64,000 bases of DNA, taken from assembly GCF_025362475.1 (NCBI RefSeq), contig NZ_JANYGH010000058.1, positions 124,001-188,000 on the forward strand, in the 5' to 3' direction. Position 1 is the first letter of the stretch, and each line of letters starts with the position of its first letter. This DNA comes from Mucilaginibacter sp. (lineage in GTDB: Bacteria; Bacteroidota; Bacteroidia; Sphingobacteriales; Sphingobacteriaceae). The position numbers were made by a program, and so were the translations under genes. Below are positions 1-8,672 of this stretch, one piece after another. Below the pieces are notes generated by a model. It was not told the origin of the DNA. It searched no databases and saw nothing but the letters and a program-made list of their open reading frames with translations.

Positions 1-84
1 TAAATATGCTGCCCGCAATCTATATTTAAACAAAACATTTTACGCTTTTGGCGCTTAATAGTTTATAAACCAATATCAAAAATC

Positions 85-609
85 ATGAAACACGCATTCA
101 TCTTCGGGACCACCATTTTCCTGAGTACACAACGCACGCTTACAGTAAATGATGACGACAAAAACACGGAGTTTTTAAAGATTTTATCTTTTTATAATGA
201 AAGAAAAAACAATGAAAGCCTGGTGCTTAATATCGATGCAAACATCTCAACGTTAGACGGTCGTCCTTTAAGCATTGTAAGCAATACCGTTGCCGACAGG
301 CCAGACATCCGTTTAGTGATCACCAAATCCCGTATTAAGGTGTACCAAACAGGCCAGGAAGAACCCGTACTTGATGTTTACCAGTTTGATGAACATGAAT
401 ATGCCGGTTTATCAAGCCATATACTTAATGAAATACATGCCCAGAACCCAGATAGAGTGTTAACCATTAAAGGCAATTTTAAAGTTGGCAACACACATTT
501 CCTGATAGAGAATGAGAAAATGTTTGTGGACACCAACGGATATGCCAATGGAGTAGTGAATGCACATCATGGTATTATACTTTCGCCTGCCAATCATGAT
601 TTTAATTAG
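85..609 (+). CDS. Hypothetical protein, 174 aa
   Basis: I do not recognise a family. The ORF opens with ATG at 85 and ends just before a bidirectional hairpin terminator, which supports it as a real gene. The protein has no clear signal peptide, although residues 5-14 are mildly hydrophobic, no membrane segment and no cysteine. It is acidic and mixed alpha/beta in character. The first 20 residues could instead be a poor N-terminal extension, since no ribosome binding site decides the start. It is a single-gene unit that converges with the GH92 gene. No function is proposed. Confidence 0.6.
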   Translation: MKHAFIFGTTIFLSTQRTLTVNDDDKNTEFLKILSFYNERKNNESLVLNIDANISTLDGRPLSIVSNTVADRPDIRLVITKSRIKVYQTGQEEPVLDVYQFDEHEYAGLSSHILNEIHAQNPDRVLTIKGNFKVGNTHFLIENEKMFVDTNGYANGVVNAHHGIILSPANHDFN

Positions 610-615
610 TCAATA

Positions 616-657
616 ATAAAAACGAGCCTACACAAAATTGTATAGACTCGTTTTTTT
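616..657. terminator. Bidirectional intrinsic terminator
   Basis: An 11-bp stem (623-633 with 640-650) encloses a six-base loop and is flanked by an A-tract on the left and a T-tract on the right, so either strand ends in U residues. Two pairs are C.A on the plus strand but G.U on the minus strand. The RNA hairpin is therefore fully paired only for minus-strand transcripts. It serves the convergent orphan gene (plus) and the GH92 gene (minus). Confidence 0.8.
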
Positions 658-719
658 GTTTTAAGCAGTTAATCCCGTAAAATTAAAGCCGGTGATTGAA
701 CGCCTTTTGCCTTCAGCAT

Positions 720-3014
720 TTAATAACCCCAGCCAAGCGGTGCATCTGCAGGTTTAATACCCCAGGCTTTGTTAGGTTTTGATCCCATTACAAATTCAAG
801 TTTGCCTCCGTTTACTATATCATTTTGGGTAATATAGGTTTTGGTATAGGTTTTACCGTTCAGTTTTAATGATTGAATATAGCCGTTTTGTTTACCTGCG
901 TTTTTCACATCAACGGTAAAAAATTTGCCACCTGCCACACTGATCTGTGCGTGTTTTAAAACCGGCGAACCAATGGCATAAACACCATTTGCAGGGTTAA
1001 CCGGGTAAAAGCCCATCGCACTAAAAATATACCATGATGACATCTGCCCGCAATCTTCATTGCCAGAGTAGCCCGATGATGAATTATTATACAATTCGTT
1101 TAAAACTTTAGCTACATACATTTGAGTTTTCCAGGGTTGGCCTGCATAATCATATAAATAGGCTACGTGATGGCTTGGCTCGTTACCATGGGCATACTGG
1201 CCTATAAAGCCAGATGCATTACCATTAACTTCACCGGGTTTATCTTTGGTGGAGAAAAACTGATCAAGCTTTTGGGCAAAAGCACTGTTACCGCCAACAA
1301 GATTTATAAGGCCGGATACGTTTTGAGGCACATACCAAAAATATTGCCATGCATTCCCTTCGGTATAGGGGCTGCCGCCGTTACCGCCATAGGCCAACGG
1401 ATCAAAAGGTTCCATCCAGTTACCATCCTTCTTTTTGGCCTGGAAAAAGCCGGTTTTGGTATTGTACAAATTCCTGTAAAATTCAGATCGTTTCATGAAG
1501 TGCTCATAATCCTCCGTTTTATTCAGCTTTTTGGCTAATTGAGCTACACACCAGTCATCATAGGCCATTTCCAGCGTTACCGATACTGATTGTGATTCCA
1601 CATCTTCGGGAATATATTGGTATTTCTCCAGTGATGTAAAGGGTGATCCGGGATGGTCTGTTACCGAAGAACCTTTGATAGCTTCATAAGCTTTTTCATA
1701 GTTGAAGCCTTTTATATTCTTTAAAGCGGCATCAACAATAACCGGGATAGCATGATTACCAATCATGCAATAGTTTTCATCGCCCCATAATTGCCATATA
1801 GGCAGGTAACCATAGGTATCATACTGGCGCATCATACTATTGATAAAGCCGGCCGTTTTCTCTGGCTGGATCAAAGTATAAAGTGGGTGTGCCGCCCGGT
1901 AAGTATCCCATAACGAAAAAGTAGAGTAATGGGTTTTGTCGGGCGCGTTGGCAATGGTAAGATCGGTAGCCTGGTAATCGCCATTTACATCGGCCATATT
2001 GTTGGGCTGGGTAAAGGCATGATACATACCCGTATAAAAGATCTGTTTTTGCTCCAGCGTTCCTTCAACCTTGATCTTTTCCAGTTCATGCTCCCACTGC
2101 AGGCTGCTTTGTTTGCTGGTATTATCAAAATCCCAGTCGGGCAGTTCGGCCTTCATGTTCATCCGGGCATTCTCGGTGCTAACAGGCGAGAGGCCAACTT
2201 TTACCAACACCTGTTCCTTATCTTTAGTATTAAAGTTTAAGGCTGCTTTCAGGTTTGTTCCGTTAATGATAGTAAGATCAGTATACCTGCGGCTGCCACT
2301 TGCCAAAACACTGCTGGTAAACGGCTTTGAAAACTCGGCATGAAAGTAAACCTTACGTAATTTAGCCCAGCCACTTAAAATGCGGTAACCCTCAATGGTA
2401 TGGTCATCAACAATTTTTAACTGTGCGCTAATAATTTTGCAAGCCCAATAACCCCGCTTTTTATCAAGGGTATGATCCATATCGATAATAATATGTGATT
2501 CCTCGTTTTTTGGAAAAGTATAACGGTGAAGCCCCACATGTGATGTTGAAGTAAGCTCGGCATTTATGCTATAATCTTTTAACATTACCTGGTAATATCC
2601 GGGTTTAGCTACCTCCTCTTTATGCGAAAAAGATGAGCTATAACCACTGCCTGGTTTACCGGCGCTGCCCGGCACCAAATTAATTGCACCGGTAGTAGGC
2701 ATCATTAATACATCAAACAAATCTGATACGCCTGTACCACTCAAGTGGGTATGACTAAAGCCAATAATGGTTTTATCGTTGTAATCATAACCGGAAGCCG
2801 GATCATCAGGAGCCTCGCGGGTATCAGGACTTGGCTGTACAAAGCCAAAAGGAACAGTTGAACCCGGAAAGTTACTTCCCGATAAACTGTTTTTATCTAC
2901 AGCTCCTGTGCCGATAAAAGGGTTAACGTATTGAACCAGGTTATCCGGGGTATTTTTTTGTGCAAATACCATCGAACTAAAACAAACAAAGCCAATGCTT
3001 AAAATTTTTTTCAT
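720..3014 (-). CDS. GH92 family alpha-mannosidase, secreted
   Basis: Calcium-dependent exo-alpha-mannosidase of the GH92 family, which trims mannose from N-glycan or yeast-mannan-like structures in the periplasm or at the surface. Family hallmarks in order are VNPFIGTG near the mature N-terminus, GFSHTHLSGTG, GDENYCMIGNHA, EGNAWQYFW, GNEPSHHVAYLYDY and GNEDCGQMSSWYIFSAMGFY, followed by the closing beta-sandwich. The length of about 764 residues is normal. The frame extends 16 codons further, to 3062. The ATG at 3014 is preferred because it gives a proper signal peptide (MKKILSIGFVCFSS, cut near FAQ). It is a solitary gene not linked to the fucose region, and the shared terminator lies 60 bp downstream. 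Linkage specificity cannot be read from the sequence. Confidence 0.93.
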   Translation of the reverse strand: MKKILSIGFVCFSSMVFAQKNTPDNLVQYVNPFIGTGAVDKNSLSGSNFPGSTVPFGFVQPSPDTREAPDDPASGYDYNDKTIIGFSHTHLSGTGVSDLFDVLMMPTTGAINLVPGSAGKPGSGYSSSFSHKEEVAKPGYYQVMLKDYSINAELTSTSHVGLHRYTFPKNEESHIIIDMDHTLDKKRGYWACKIISAQLKIVDDHTIEGYRILSGWAKLRKVYFHAEFSKPFTSSVLASGSRRYTDLTIINGTNLKAALNFNTKDKEQVLVKVGLSPVSTENARMNMKAELPDWDFDNTSKQSSLQWEHELEKIKVEGTLEQKQIFYTGMYHAFTQPNNMADVNGDYQATDLTIANAPDKTHYSTFSLWDTYRAAHPLYTLIQPEKTAGFINSMMRQYDTYGYLPIWQLWGDENYCMIGNHAIPVIVDAALKNIKGFNYEKAYEAIKGSSVTDHPGSPFTSLEKYQYIPEDVESQSVSVTLEMAYDDWCVAQLAKKLNKTEDYEHFMKRSEFYRNLYNTKTGFFQAKKKDGNWMEPFDPLAYGGNGGSPYTEGNAWQYFWYVPQNVSGLINLVGGNSAFAQKLDQFFSTKDKPGEVNGNASGFIGQYAHGNEPSHHVAYLYDYAGQPWKTQMYVAKVLNELYNNSSSGYSGNEDCGQMSSWYIFSAMGFYPVNPANGVYAIGSPVLKHAQISVAGGKFFTVDVKNAGKQNGYIQSLKLNGKTYTKTYITQNDIVNGGKLEFVMGSKPNKAWGIKPADAPLGWGY

Positions 3015-3149
3015 TAAATTAATTAGAAAGATCAATTGATGCCGCGAATATAGCGCACACAAAATAGCTTTTATATGTATCTACATATATTTTACACAGA
3101 TGGAACCATTATGTAATTAAGGTTGATCCCGCAGAAGAGCCAGAACCCT

Positions 3150-4007
3150 TCAGGCCCAATCCATCAATCCGTTTTTCTGAAATAGCGGCATCCAAAGGCA
3201 TACATCTGCTAAAAGCACCGATGCCGATACCTTACACCTTAATGCTGTGGCCGTTATAGCATCATACAGGTTAGGTTCTGTTTGGCATATCGCGAGCAAA
3301 AAGTATTGTATTTCGGTAAGCTCTGTCATGGTTACCTTAAAGTTTTTGCGGCTCACCGCCATAAAAGTTTTTTTGGGCGATGGTAATTCATAATCCAAAT
3401 CGCGGTAAACGGATGTGAAAAATTGGATCATCGAAAATTCCAGTTCCAGCAATTGCAAACAGCCGGGCGTGAATACTTTAACAACATTAAAAAAAACATT
3501 CTGGATACTTATTTCCTCATCCCTATGTACGTTGCCTTCCGTTCCGGGAGCACGCATAGCCTCCTGCCGGGCCCTTTCCAGCTTCGTTAGGGCTATAGGC
3601 AGATCCATGAAATCATCCATCTCGTCGTTGTCACCAGGCATAACCGGCGGCTTTGTTTTAGCTAAAAATGAAGGAAAAGCTTTCCCCAGGTCATATAAGG
3701 TAAATGAAGTGGATGGATGATAAAGTAAGTAGGCCTTTGCAAAACTATCAAACACCTCATCGCCCATAAATTTTTTACTGATGGCGTAATCGGCATACAT
3801 GCAATCCAGCAGGCGCAGCAAATAGCCCGAGCTATACACATTTAAACGGGCATATACAGATGCCTTACCCTGGTCGGCTACCACATCTGTTTCGCTCAAA
3901 CCATAAAGTTGTTTTGCACGTCCCAGTTTTTGAGGTATATAACCGGGTGTCATCACTACAGCTTTGAGCCAGTTTTGCAGTAATATGAGTTTTTGATCTT
4001 TAACCAT
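3150..4007 (-). CDS. DUF2063/HvfC-like partner protein of the MNIO enzyme
   Basis: Partner protein of DUF692 iron oxidases. In characterised systems (HvfC/TglI/MbnC type) such proteins bind the precursor peptide and present it to the oxidase. The N-terminal half carries the DUF2063 pattern: ARLNVYSSGYLLRLLDCMY, then FMGDEVFDSFAKAYLLYHPS, then LYDLGKAFPSFL. The C-terminal half is a divergent winged or barrel-like region that I cannot assign. The ATG at 4007 is preferred because it overlaps the end of the DUF692 gene by eight bases (ATGGTTAA), a translational-coupling arrangement. An in-frame ATG at 4031 would add eight residues. There is no signal peptide. It is the last gene of the five-gene operon, and its identity is strengthened by lying next to the DUF692 gene. 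Confidence 0.82.
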   Translation of the reverse strand: MVKDQKLILLQNWLKAVVMTPGYIPQKLGRAKQLYGLSETDVVADQGKASVYARLNVYSSGYLLRLLDCMYADYAISKKFMGDEVFDSFAKAYLLYHPSTSFTLYDLGKAFPSFLAKTKPPVMPGDNDEMDDFMDLPIALTKLERARQEAMRAPGTEGNVHRDEEISIQNVFFNVVKVFTPGCLQLLELEFSMIQFFTSVYRDLDYELPSPKKTFMAVSRKNFKVTMTELTEIQYFLLAICQTEPNLYDAITATALRCKVSASVLLADVCLWMPLFQKNGLMDWA

Positions 4008-4920
4008 TTGCCGCCTGCAATTGAAAATCAACCGGGTTTGACACCGGATTACTCCCCGATTTGTTAACCTCCTGAACCGGGATATTACCCTTTAATACTT
4101 CACGAGCCTTATACAACTCTATCAACAGATCGGGATAATCAGGTATTTTAGCATCCCATTCAAGCAATGTGCTTACACCGCCGGTTAGTTTTTGCGCCTG
4201 GGCGTAAAGATTCCAAACTTCGGATGGTACGGGCTGGTCATGGGTATCTATCAGCAAATCGCCGCAATCTGTTGGGCCTGCAATATGCATTTGTACAATA
4301 TGCTCATGTGGCAGGCAGTTTATATAATTTGGCGCATCATAACCATGGTTTGTGGCCGATACAAAAACATTGTTTACATCAAGTAACAGGCCGCAGCCTG
4401 TTGTTGTGGCCAGAGATGACAGGAAGCCCCATTCTGAAATGGTTGATGCCTTAAACTGCAGATAGGTTGAAGGGTTTTCCAATATCAACGGTCGTTTTAA
4501 ATAATCCTGGATCCGCATCACCCGATCGCTAACGTGGTTAAGACTTTCGGTAGTCATGGGCATAGGCATCAAATCGTGCGTGTTGGTATAAGCAACACCT
4601 GTCCAGCATAAATGATCCGAGATCCATGCTGGTTCAATTGCTTCGGCAAGCGCCTTAAGCTTTTCCAGGTATTTATAGTTGATAGGATCGGTACTGCCAA
4701 CAGAGAGTGATACCCCATGCATTACCACGGGTACCTCTTTCCGTACATGCATCAGCACATGGCGGGCAAAGCCAAAATCATCCATAAAATTTTCGCTGAT
4801 GATCTCAAACCAGTCAACCTGCGGCGGGTTGCTGAGCAGGTAGTTGAAATGTTTATTTCGTAAACCAACGCCCAGGCCCAAATTTGGGAGGCCCAGGCGC
4901 GGTAAAATATTGGTATCCAT
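4000..4920 (-). CDS. DUF692 multinuclear non-heme iron oxidase (MNIO)
   Basis: TIM-barrel oxidase of the DUF692 (MNIO; MbnB/TglH/BufB) family. Known members use two or three irons to remodel cysteine or other residues of ribosomally made peptides. Conserved polar blocks are GVGLRNKH (17-24), FEIISENFMDD (38-48), VMHGVSLSVG (66-75), SDHLCW (101-106), LENPSTY (147-153), LLDVNNVFVS (180-189), HIVQMHIAG (207-215), DTHDQPVP (225-232) and LLEWDAKIPD (252-261). Together these supply the Glu, His, Asp and Asn ligands expected of the metal centre. The length of 306 residues is close to the family norm of about 280, with a short C-terminal extension. It sits 14 bp after the ferritin-like gene and overlaps the DUF2063-like gene, so it is co-transcribed. 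The substrate is not known; a cysteine-rich tail in the preceding gene is the obvious candidate. Confidence 0.92.
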   Translation of the reverse strand: MDTNILPRLGLPNLGLGVGLRNKHFNYLLSNPPQVDWFEIISENFMDDFGFARHVLMHVRKEVPVVMHGVSLSVGSTDPINYKYLEKLKALAEAIEPAWISDHLCWTGVAYTNTHDLMPMPMTTESLNHVSDRVMRIQDYLKRPLILENPSTYLQFKASTISEWGFLSSLATTTGCGLLLDVNNVFVSATNHGYDAPNYINCLPHEHIVQMHIAGPTDCGDLLIDTHDQPVPSEVWNLYAQAQKLTGGVSTLLEWDAKIPDYPDLLIELYKAREVLKGNIPVQEVNKSGSNPVSNPVDFQLQAANG

Positions 4921-4934
4921 ACAGGTTGTTTTAT

Positions 4935-7034
4935 TTAGGTTGATGGAGGAAAGGCCAAACGCAAGTCGCTTGGTTTAGGCTTTTCAGGCACCGGCAGGCC
5001 TCTTTTTTCTAAAACCTTACGGTAAGCTTTCCATGCTACATCATAAACCAATTCTCCTTTATCGTAATACATGGTAGCAAGCGGCTCTGATTTAAAATCA
5101 GGTTTCGGACCAAAATCATACAGCTGCATGCGGTACACATCACTTTCTTTGGGCAGTTCGGGATACATTTGCGATGCTGAGATAGGCACGGCGCAACCAC
5201 CTAAACCTCCGCAGGCGTTATCAGATGGCGCACTAAAAAACTGGTCGCTTGAATCTGCATTTACAGGAGGCGCTTTATAAAAGGTAAAAGCAGCAGATGC
5301 GCCACAGCCTGTTCCTCCGTGCGTTGACTGCACAAAGCCACATCCGCCCTCCGCTCTGCAATCGTTTGATCCCTTGCAGGTATGAAACAACTCGGAAGGA
5401 GCGCAACTATTAGGATCGCTTTTCAAAGTATCATCCAGGTTCATTCCCTGGCAGGCATGATACAAGTGTTCGTCGCGGTTTACCGGCGGATCAAGCGGAG
5501 ATACTATCCCCAGTGAAAGATCGGGGGCTTTACCAAATATAGCCCAGCAAATAGACATCCTATCGCCCGAGCCACCCATCGAAGGATATGGAAAAGCTGC
5601 CCCTTTTGTTTTAAAATAAGTATTAAGCACTTTAGTAACACCGGCAATTGCGCCTGTTGAAGTACGGCTAAACAGATCAAAATTGCTTTGTTCGGCGGTA
5701 TCATTCAATTTTAAGCGATTTAATGCCGCGGCTATATCGCCAGAGGCCGGTAATTTTGGATTTTGAGCCGGGTCATAGGCGGGAGTTTGCAACAATTCCG
5801 CTGTCCATGAATTTCCTTGTTGGTGCCATTGATCCCAAGTGGTTATTTCCCCATCTTTAATAAGGTCAAGCACATAGGCAAAAGTTTCAAAGTGATCCAT
5901 CGCCCCATAATGATGACGGGCCTCGGCTTTGGCAGAGGGCGCATCGGCACCGGTAGCGGTAAATGACGGGTATTTATTACGCAAAACCGGGCAGCTGGGT
6001 CTAAACTGATCCTGAACCGCGGTAAGGTTTGCATGATGATCGGCTGTTTTATTTTTATTGGCTTTATCAAGAATGGCCTTTATCACGCCCCCGCCTTCGC
6101 CCTGGTCGGTAATACCGTTTATCATGTTCATTACATCCTTAAGCGCTGCTTCCGATTCAATATGCTGAATACTGGTAGCAATACCCGGATACTCGTCCAA
6201 ACTCTTGCCATCATCAATCGGCTGAGGATTAAGCCTATCCGGATTGAACACCTCCTGTTGTACGGCAGGTTCTTCGCCACCAGGGTTTGCTTTGGCTTTA
6301 CCTTTTGCAAAAACAATATCCCATAAGGTTACTCCATCTGCATAAGTGATAGAAATGTAGTTCCACAATTGCAGATACATATTGCCTATTGAGCCAAACC
6401 AGGGCAAATCTGTACCCGGTTTCCAATTATCAAAAGGTGCTTTTTCGCTGTACTTTTCTATTTTGTTAGGGTCAAGTACTTTTTCGGCATCGCTCTCTGT
6501 TTGCTCAATTGCCAGGAACAGGTGCATCTGCTCTATATTCATGGCACCGGTTTTCACCCTTATTTTATTATACGGGGCAATAGTATCCTTAAAATCAAGA
6601 ATGTGCGGTAGTATAGTTTTGTCATCCCCATAGCATTTCCAGGCGTATGTCTTCTCATCCTGCAAAGGTTCGCAGGTAAATTTAGGATCGTAGCCAATTA
6701 CCTTAGCCAGGTTTGAAATAATTTGCAGGTGTAGCATTTCGGCCACAAACACACTAAAAACAGCGTTGAATGCTTTATCATTCCCGGTTTTAGGTTTTGC
6801 AGTAGCAGCCATGCCCGGCCAAACACGACCTTCATAAAAATTATTGCCTTTGCTGTTTATCTCGTGCATACCCTGCAACGAGTATAAAGAGGTCATGTAC
6901 AAAGGGATGGTAAATAGCTCCACGTTAACCGCGGCCTGCACTATGGCATGCAAGGCCTGCTCATCTACCTCTTTGAAAGAGACGGGGCGGTTTTTCAGCC
7001 GGTCGTCATGTGTAAATAATAGTGTACTTTTCAT
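4935..7034 (-). CDS. VioB-like ferritin-fold protein with cysteine-rich C-terminal region
   Basis: 699 residues without a signal peptide. Residues about 25-200 match the ferritin-like domain found in VioB/RebD-type proteins: NVELFTIPLY (37-46), then AEMLHLQIISNLA with an ExxH pair (E99, H102), then FLAIEQTES with E177. A second helical part includes ARHHYGAMDHFETF (372-385). These acidic and His residues suggest a di-iron or similar centre. The last 180 residues are unusual. Eight cysteines lie between 528 and 614 in blocks such as HACQG (526-530), HTCKGSNDCRAEGGCGF (551-567), GGTGC (573-577) and CGGLGGC (608-614). This CKGxNxCxxxGGC pattern resembles the cysteine-rich cores modified by MNIO enzymes. 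It lies 27 bp after the peroxidase gene and 14 bp before the MNIO gene. Its reaction is unknown; enzyme, modified metal-binding protein or both are possible. Confidence 0.82.
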   Translation of the reverse strand: MKSTLLFTHDDRLKNRPVSFKEVDEQALHAIVQAAVNVELFTIPLYMTSLYSLQGMHEINSKGNNFYEGRVWPGMAATAKPKTGNDKAFNAVFSVFVAEMLHLQIISNLAKVIGYDPKFTCEPLQDEKTYAWKCYGDDKTILPHILDFKDTIAPYNKIRVKTGAMNIEQMHLFLAIEQTESDAEKVLDPNKIEKYSEKAPFDNWKPGTDLPWFGSIGNMYLQLWNYISITYADGVTLWDIVFAKGKAKANPGGEEPAVQQEVFNPDRLNPQPIDDGKSLDEYPGIATSIQHIESEAALKDVMNMINGITDQGEGGGVIKAILDKANKNKTADHHANLTAVQDQFRPSCPVLRNKYPSFTATGADAPSAKAEARHHYGAMDHFETFAYVLDLIKDGEITTWDQWHQQGNSWTAELLQTPAYDPAQNPKLPASGDIAAALNRLKLNDTAEQSNFDLFSRTSTGAIAGVTKVLNTYFKTKGAAFPYPSMGGSGDRMSICWAIFGKAPDLSLGIVSPLDPPVNRDEHLYHACQGMNLDDTLKSDPNSCAPSELFHTCKGSNDCRAEGGCGFVQSTHGGTGCGASAAFTFYKAPPVNADSSDQFFSAPSDNACGGLGGCAVPISASQMYPELPKESDVYRMQLYDFGPKPDFKSEPLATMYYDKGELVYDVAWKAYRKVLEKRGLPVPEKPKPSDLRLAFPPST

Positions 7035-7061
7035 GGTTTGGGTATGTTGATTTAAATGTGA

Positions 7062-8624
7062 TCAATGCAAAGTAGGTAATGTGCCGTTCGCTATATTTTC
7101 AAGCCCGGCTATTCCCGGTAAAAACAAATACAGGCTGCCATCGGTACGGATAAAGCGTTCAATGCCGGTTATTCGTTTATAAGGCTGGTCTGTTGCTCCA
7201 TCGGGCAGATAGTCAAACTCATTAAATTGCGGTATTGTGCTTTTTGGCGGACCAAAAAGCGGATCGAACCCACTCAAATTCGGACTATTATCAGCACCCG
7301 GCCTAAAGTTGTTCATGTTGATCCATGATTGCATAATAAACAGGAACTGCTCGGTTAAATTGGCGCATATAAATAAGCCAACCAATCCCCGCTGTATCCC
7401 CGCGGGTTCTTTTTCGGTATACTCAGGTCCGTAGGGGCCTGCCCTGCGCATAATCCGTTTGGCCTGCGCGTTGGCTGCTGTACCATCGGGATTAGTATTC
7501 CCTTTTACTTTTCCATCATCGCGCGGGTTGGTTCGGCGAATGTGGGAGGCATAAGGACAAAGTTGTGCCAGATCATCATTTTGACGTATACCTTGCTGAT
7601 TTTCTGTGGGATTGATGTAATTAAAATTAGTAAAGTCAAAATCCTTTAAGTTTGGATCCGGCTTTTCGGGCGATATAACTAACGGCGTACCATCAAACCA
7701 GCGCCCGCACATTTTAGCGGCCACCAGATCGGGGCTTGCGCCATTTTTGGGATTATTGATAAACTTATTGAATGCCTTTACATCCTGGTAAAGCAACCGG
7801 AACGCGGCAAAGGTTCCATTTTGCAGTAAGGGATGTGAATTATAGGTTGGCCCGCTGGGGCTTCTTGGGCTGATAACAAAATGATAAGGCGGTACAATGG
7901 GTCTGTCATCAACAGTGCTTTTGCCCAACAGCAAACGTCCCTGGGTTGTATTCCATGGCACCTTACTTAATCTTGGCTGCGAAAAGCTATCCTTATACCC
8001 AAAGTGAATAAAATCATCCCCTTGCGGCAATGGTTCAGAATCCTTCATAAAAACCGGCATCATTGATGGGCCATTGGCACTTGCGGGAATCATGCCAAGC
8101 AAGGTTTGATAGTGCAATTCAAGACTATCATGATCATGTGCAAAAAGGCTTACCTGCACATCCAGATCAGAACCATCTTTAGCCGGATTAGTGGGTGACT
8201 GCCAACCGTCGGAACGTTTCCACCATAAAGCGGGAGCGCTATCGTCGGTATCACCAACCAGGTCAGCGTTGTCCGGGTATGCCGCGCCATTTTTAAAAAG
8301 CTGAAAAAGCTCATAGCTTTTATTAGCTACCGCTTTATACTGAGTTTCGGTGATAAATTTTTTAAGACCAAAAACGGTAAAACCCACATTTAAACAATAA
8401 GCAGGTTTCTGTCCATTTTGCCAGGGTGTTGCGGTGGTTACAGTGAGCGGCTCATTACTGCCGGGAAGTATTTTCTTGCAAAATCCGCGTGCTCCCTCAA
8501 CGTCTTTTATGGTAAAAATAATGTAACGTACGTACGGCAAATTATATCCGCGTAATATTAAACCTTGTATATCGCTAAGCTGTGGAACAGGCTCGGCGTT
8601 GGTGTCATTAAAATTGTTATTCAT
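7062..8624 (-). CDS. Dyp-type (dye-decolorizing) heme peroxidase
   Basis: Heme peroxidase of the Dyp family, long form (520 residues). The N-terminus (DIQGLILRGYN, 18-28) starts the ferredoxin-like barrel. The distal motif GXXDG appears as GYKDSFSQP (209-217), so the catalytic Asp212 is kept but the second Gly is Ser. The proximal heme ligand is His361 in CPYASHIRRTNPRD (356-369). RIMRRAGPYG (390-399) is the usual heme-pocket arginine block. There is no Sec or Tat signal, so the enzyme is predicted to be cytoplasmic. It is second in the five-gene operon, 48 bp after the 216-residue protein and 27 bp before the ferritin-like gene. The context suggests a peroxide- or radical-dependent step linked to the ferritin-like and MNIO proteins, not dye degradation. 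Confidence 0.9.
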   Translation of the reverse strand: MNNNFNDTNAEPVPQLSDIQGLILRGYNLPYVRYIIFTIKDVEGARGFCKKILPGSNEPLTVTTATPWQNGQKPAYCLNVGFTVFGLKKFITETQYKAVANKSYELFQLFKNGAAYPDNADLVGDTDDSAPALWWKRSDGWQSPTNPAKDGSDLDVQVSLFAHDHDSLELHYQTLLGMIPASANGPSMMPVFMKDSEPLPQGDDFIHFGYKDSFSQPRLSKVPWNTTQGRLLLGKSTVDDRPIVPPYHFVISPRSPSGPTYNSHPLLQNGTFAAFRLLYQDVKAFNKFINNPKNGASPDLVAAKMCGRWFDGTPLVISPEKPDPNLKDFDFTNFNYINPTENQQGIRQNDDLAQLCPYASHIRRTNPRDDGKVKGNTNPDGTAANAQAKRIMRRAGPYGPEYTEKEPAGIQRGLVGLFICANLTEQFLFIMQSWINMNNFRPGADNSPNLSGFDPLFGPPKSTIPQFNEFDYLPDGATDQPYKRITGIERFIRTDGSLYLFLPGIAGLENIANGTLPTLH

Positions 8625-8672
8625 GGGTTCGGCTTTTAAATAAGCCCCGCATTTGGGCGGGGCTTACAATTA

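Noticed and set aside
4935..8624. Encapsulin cargo system, because Dyp peroxidases and ferritin-like proteins are common cargo
   Set aside because: No encapsulin shell gene lies in the window and neither protein ends in a recognisable cargo-loading peptide.
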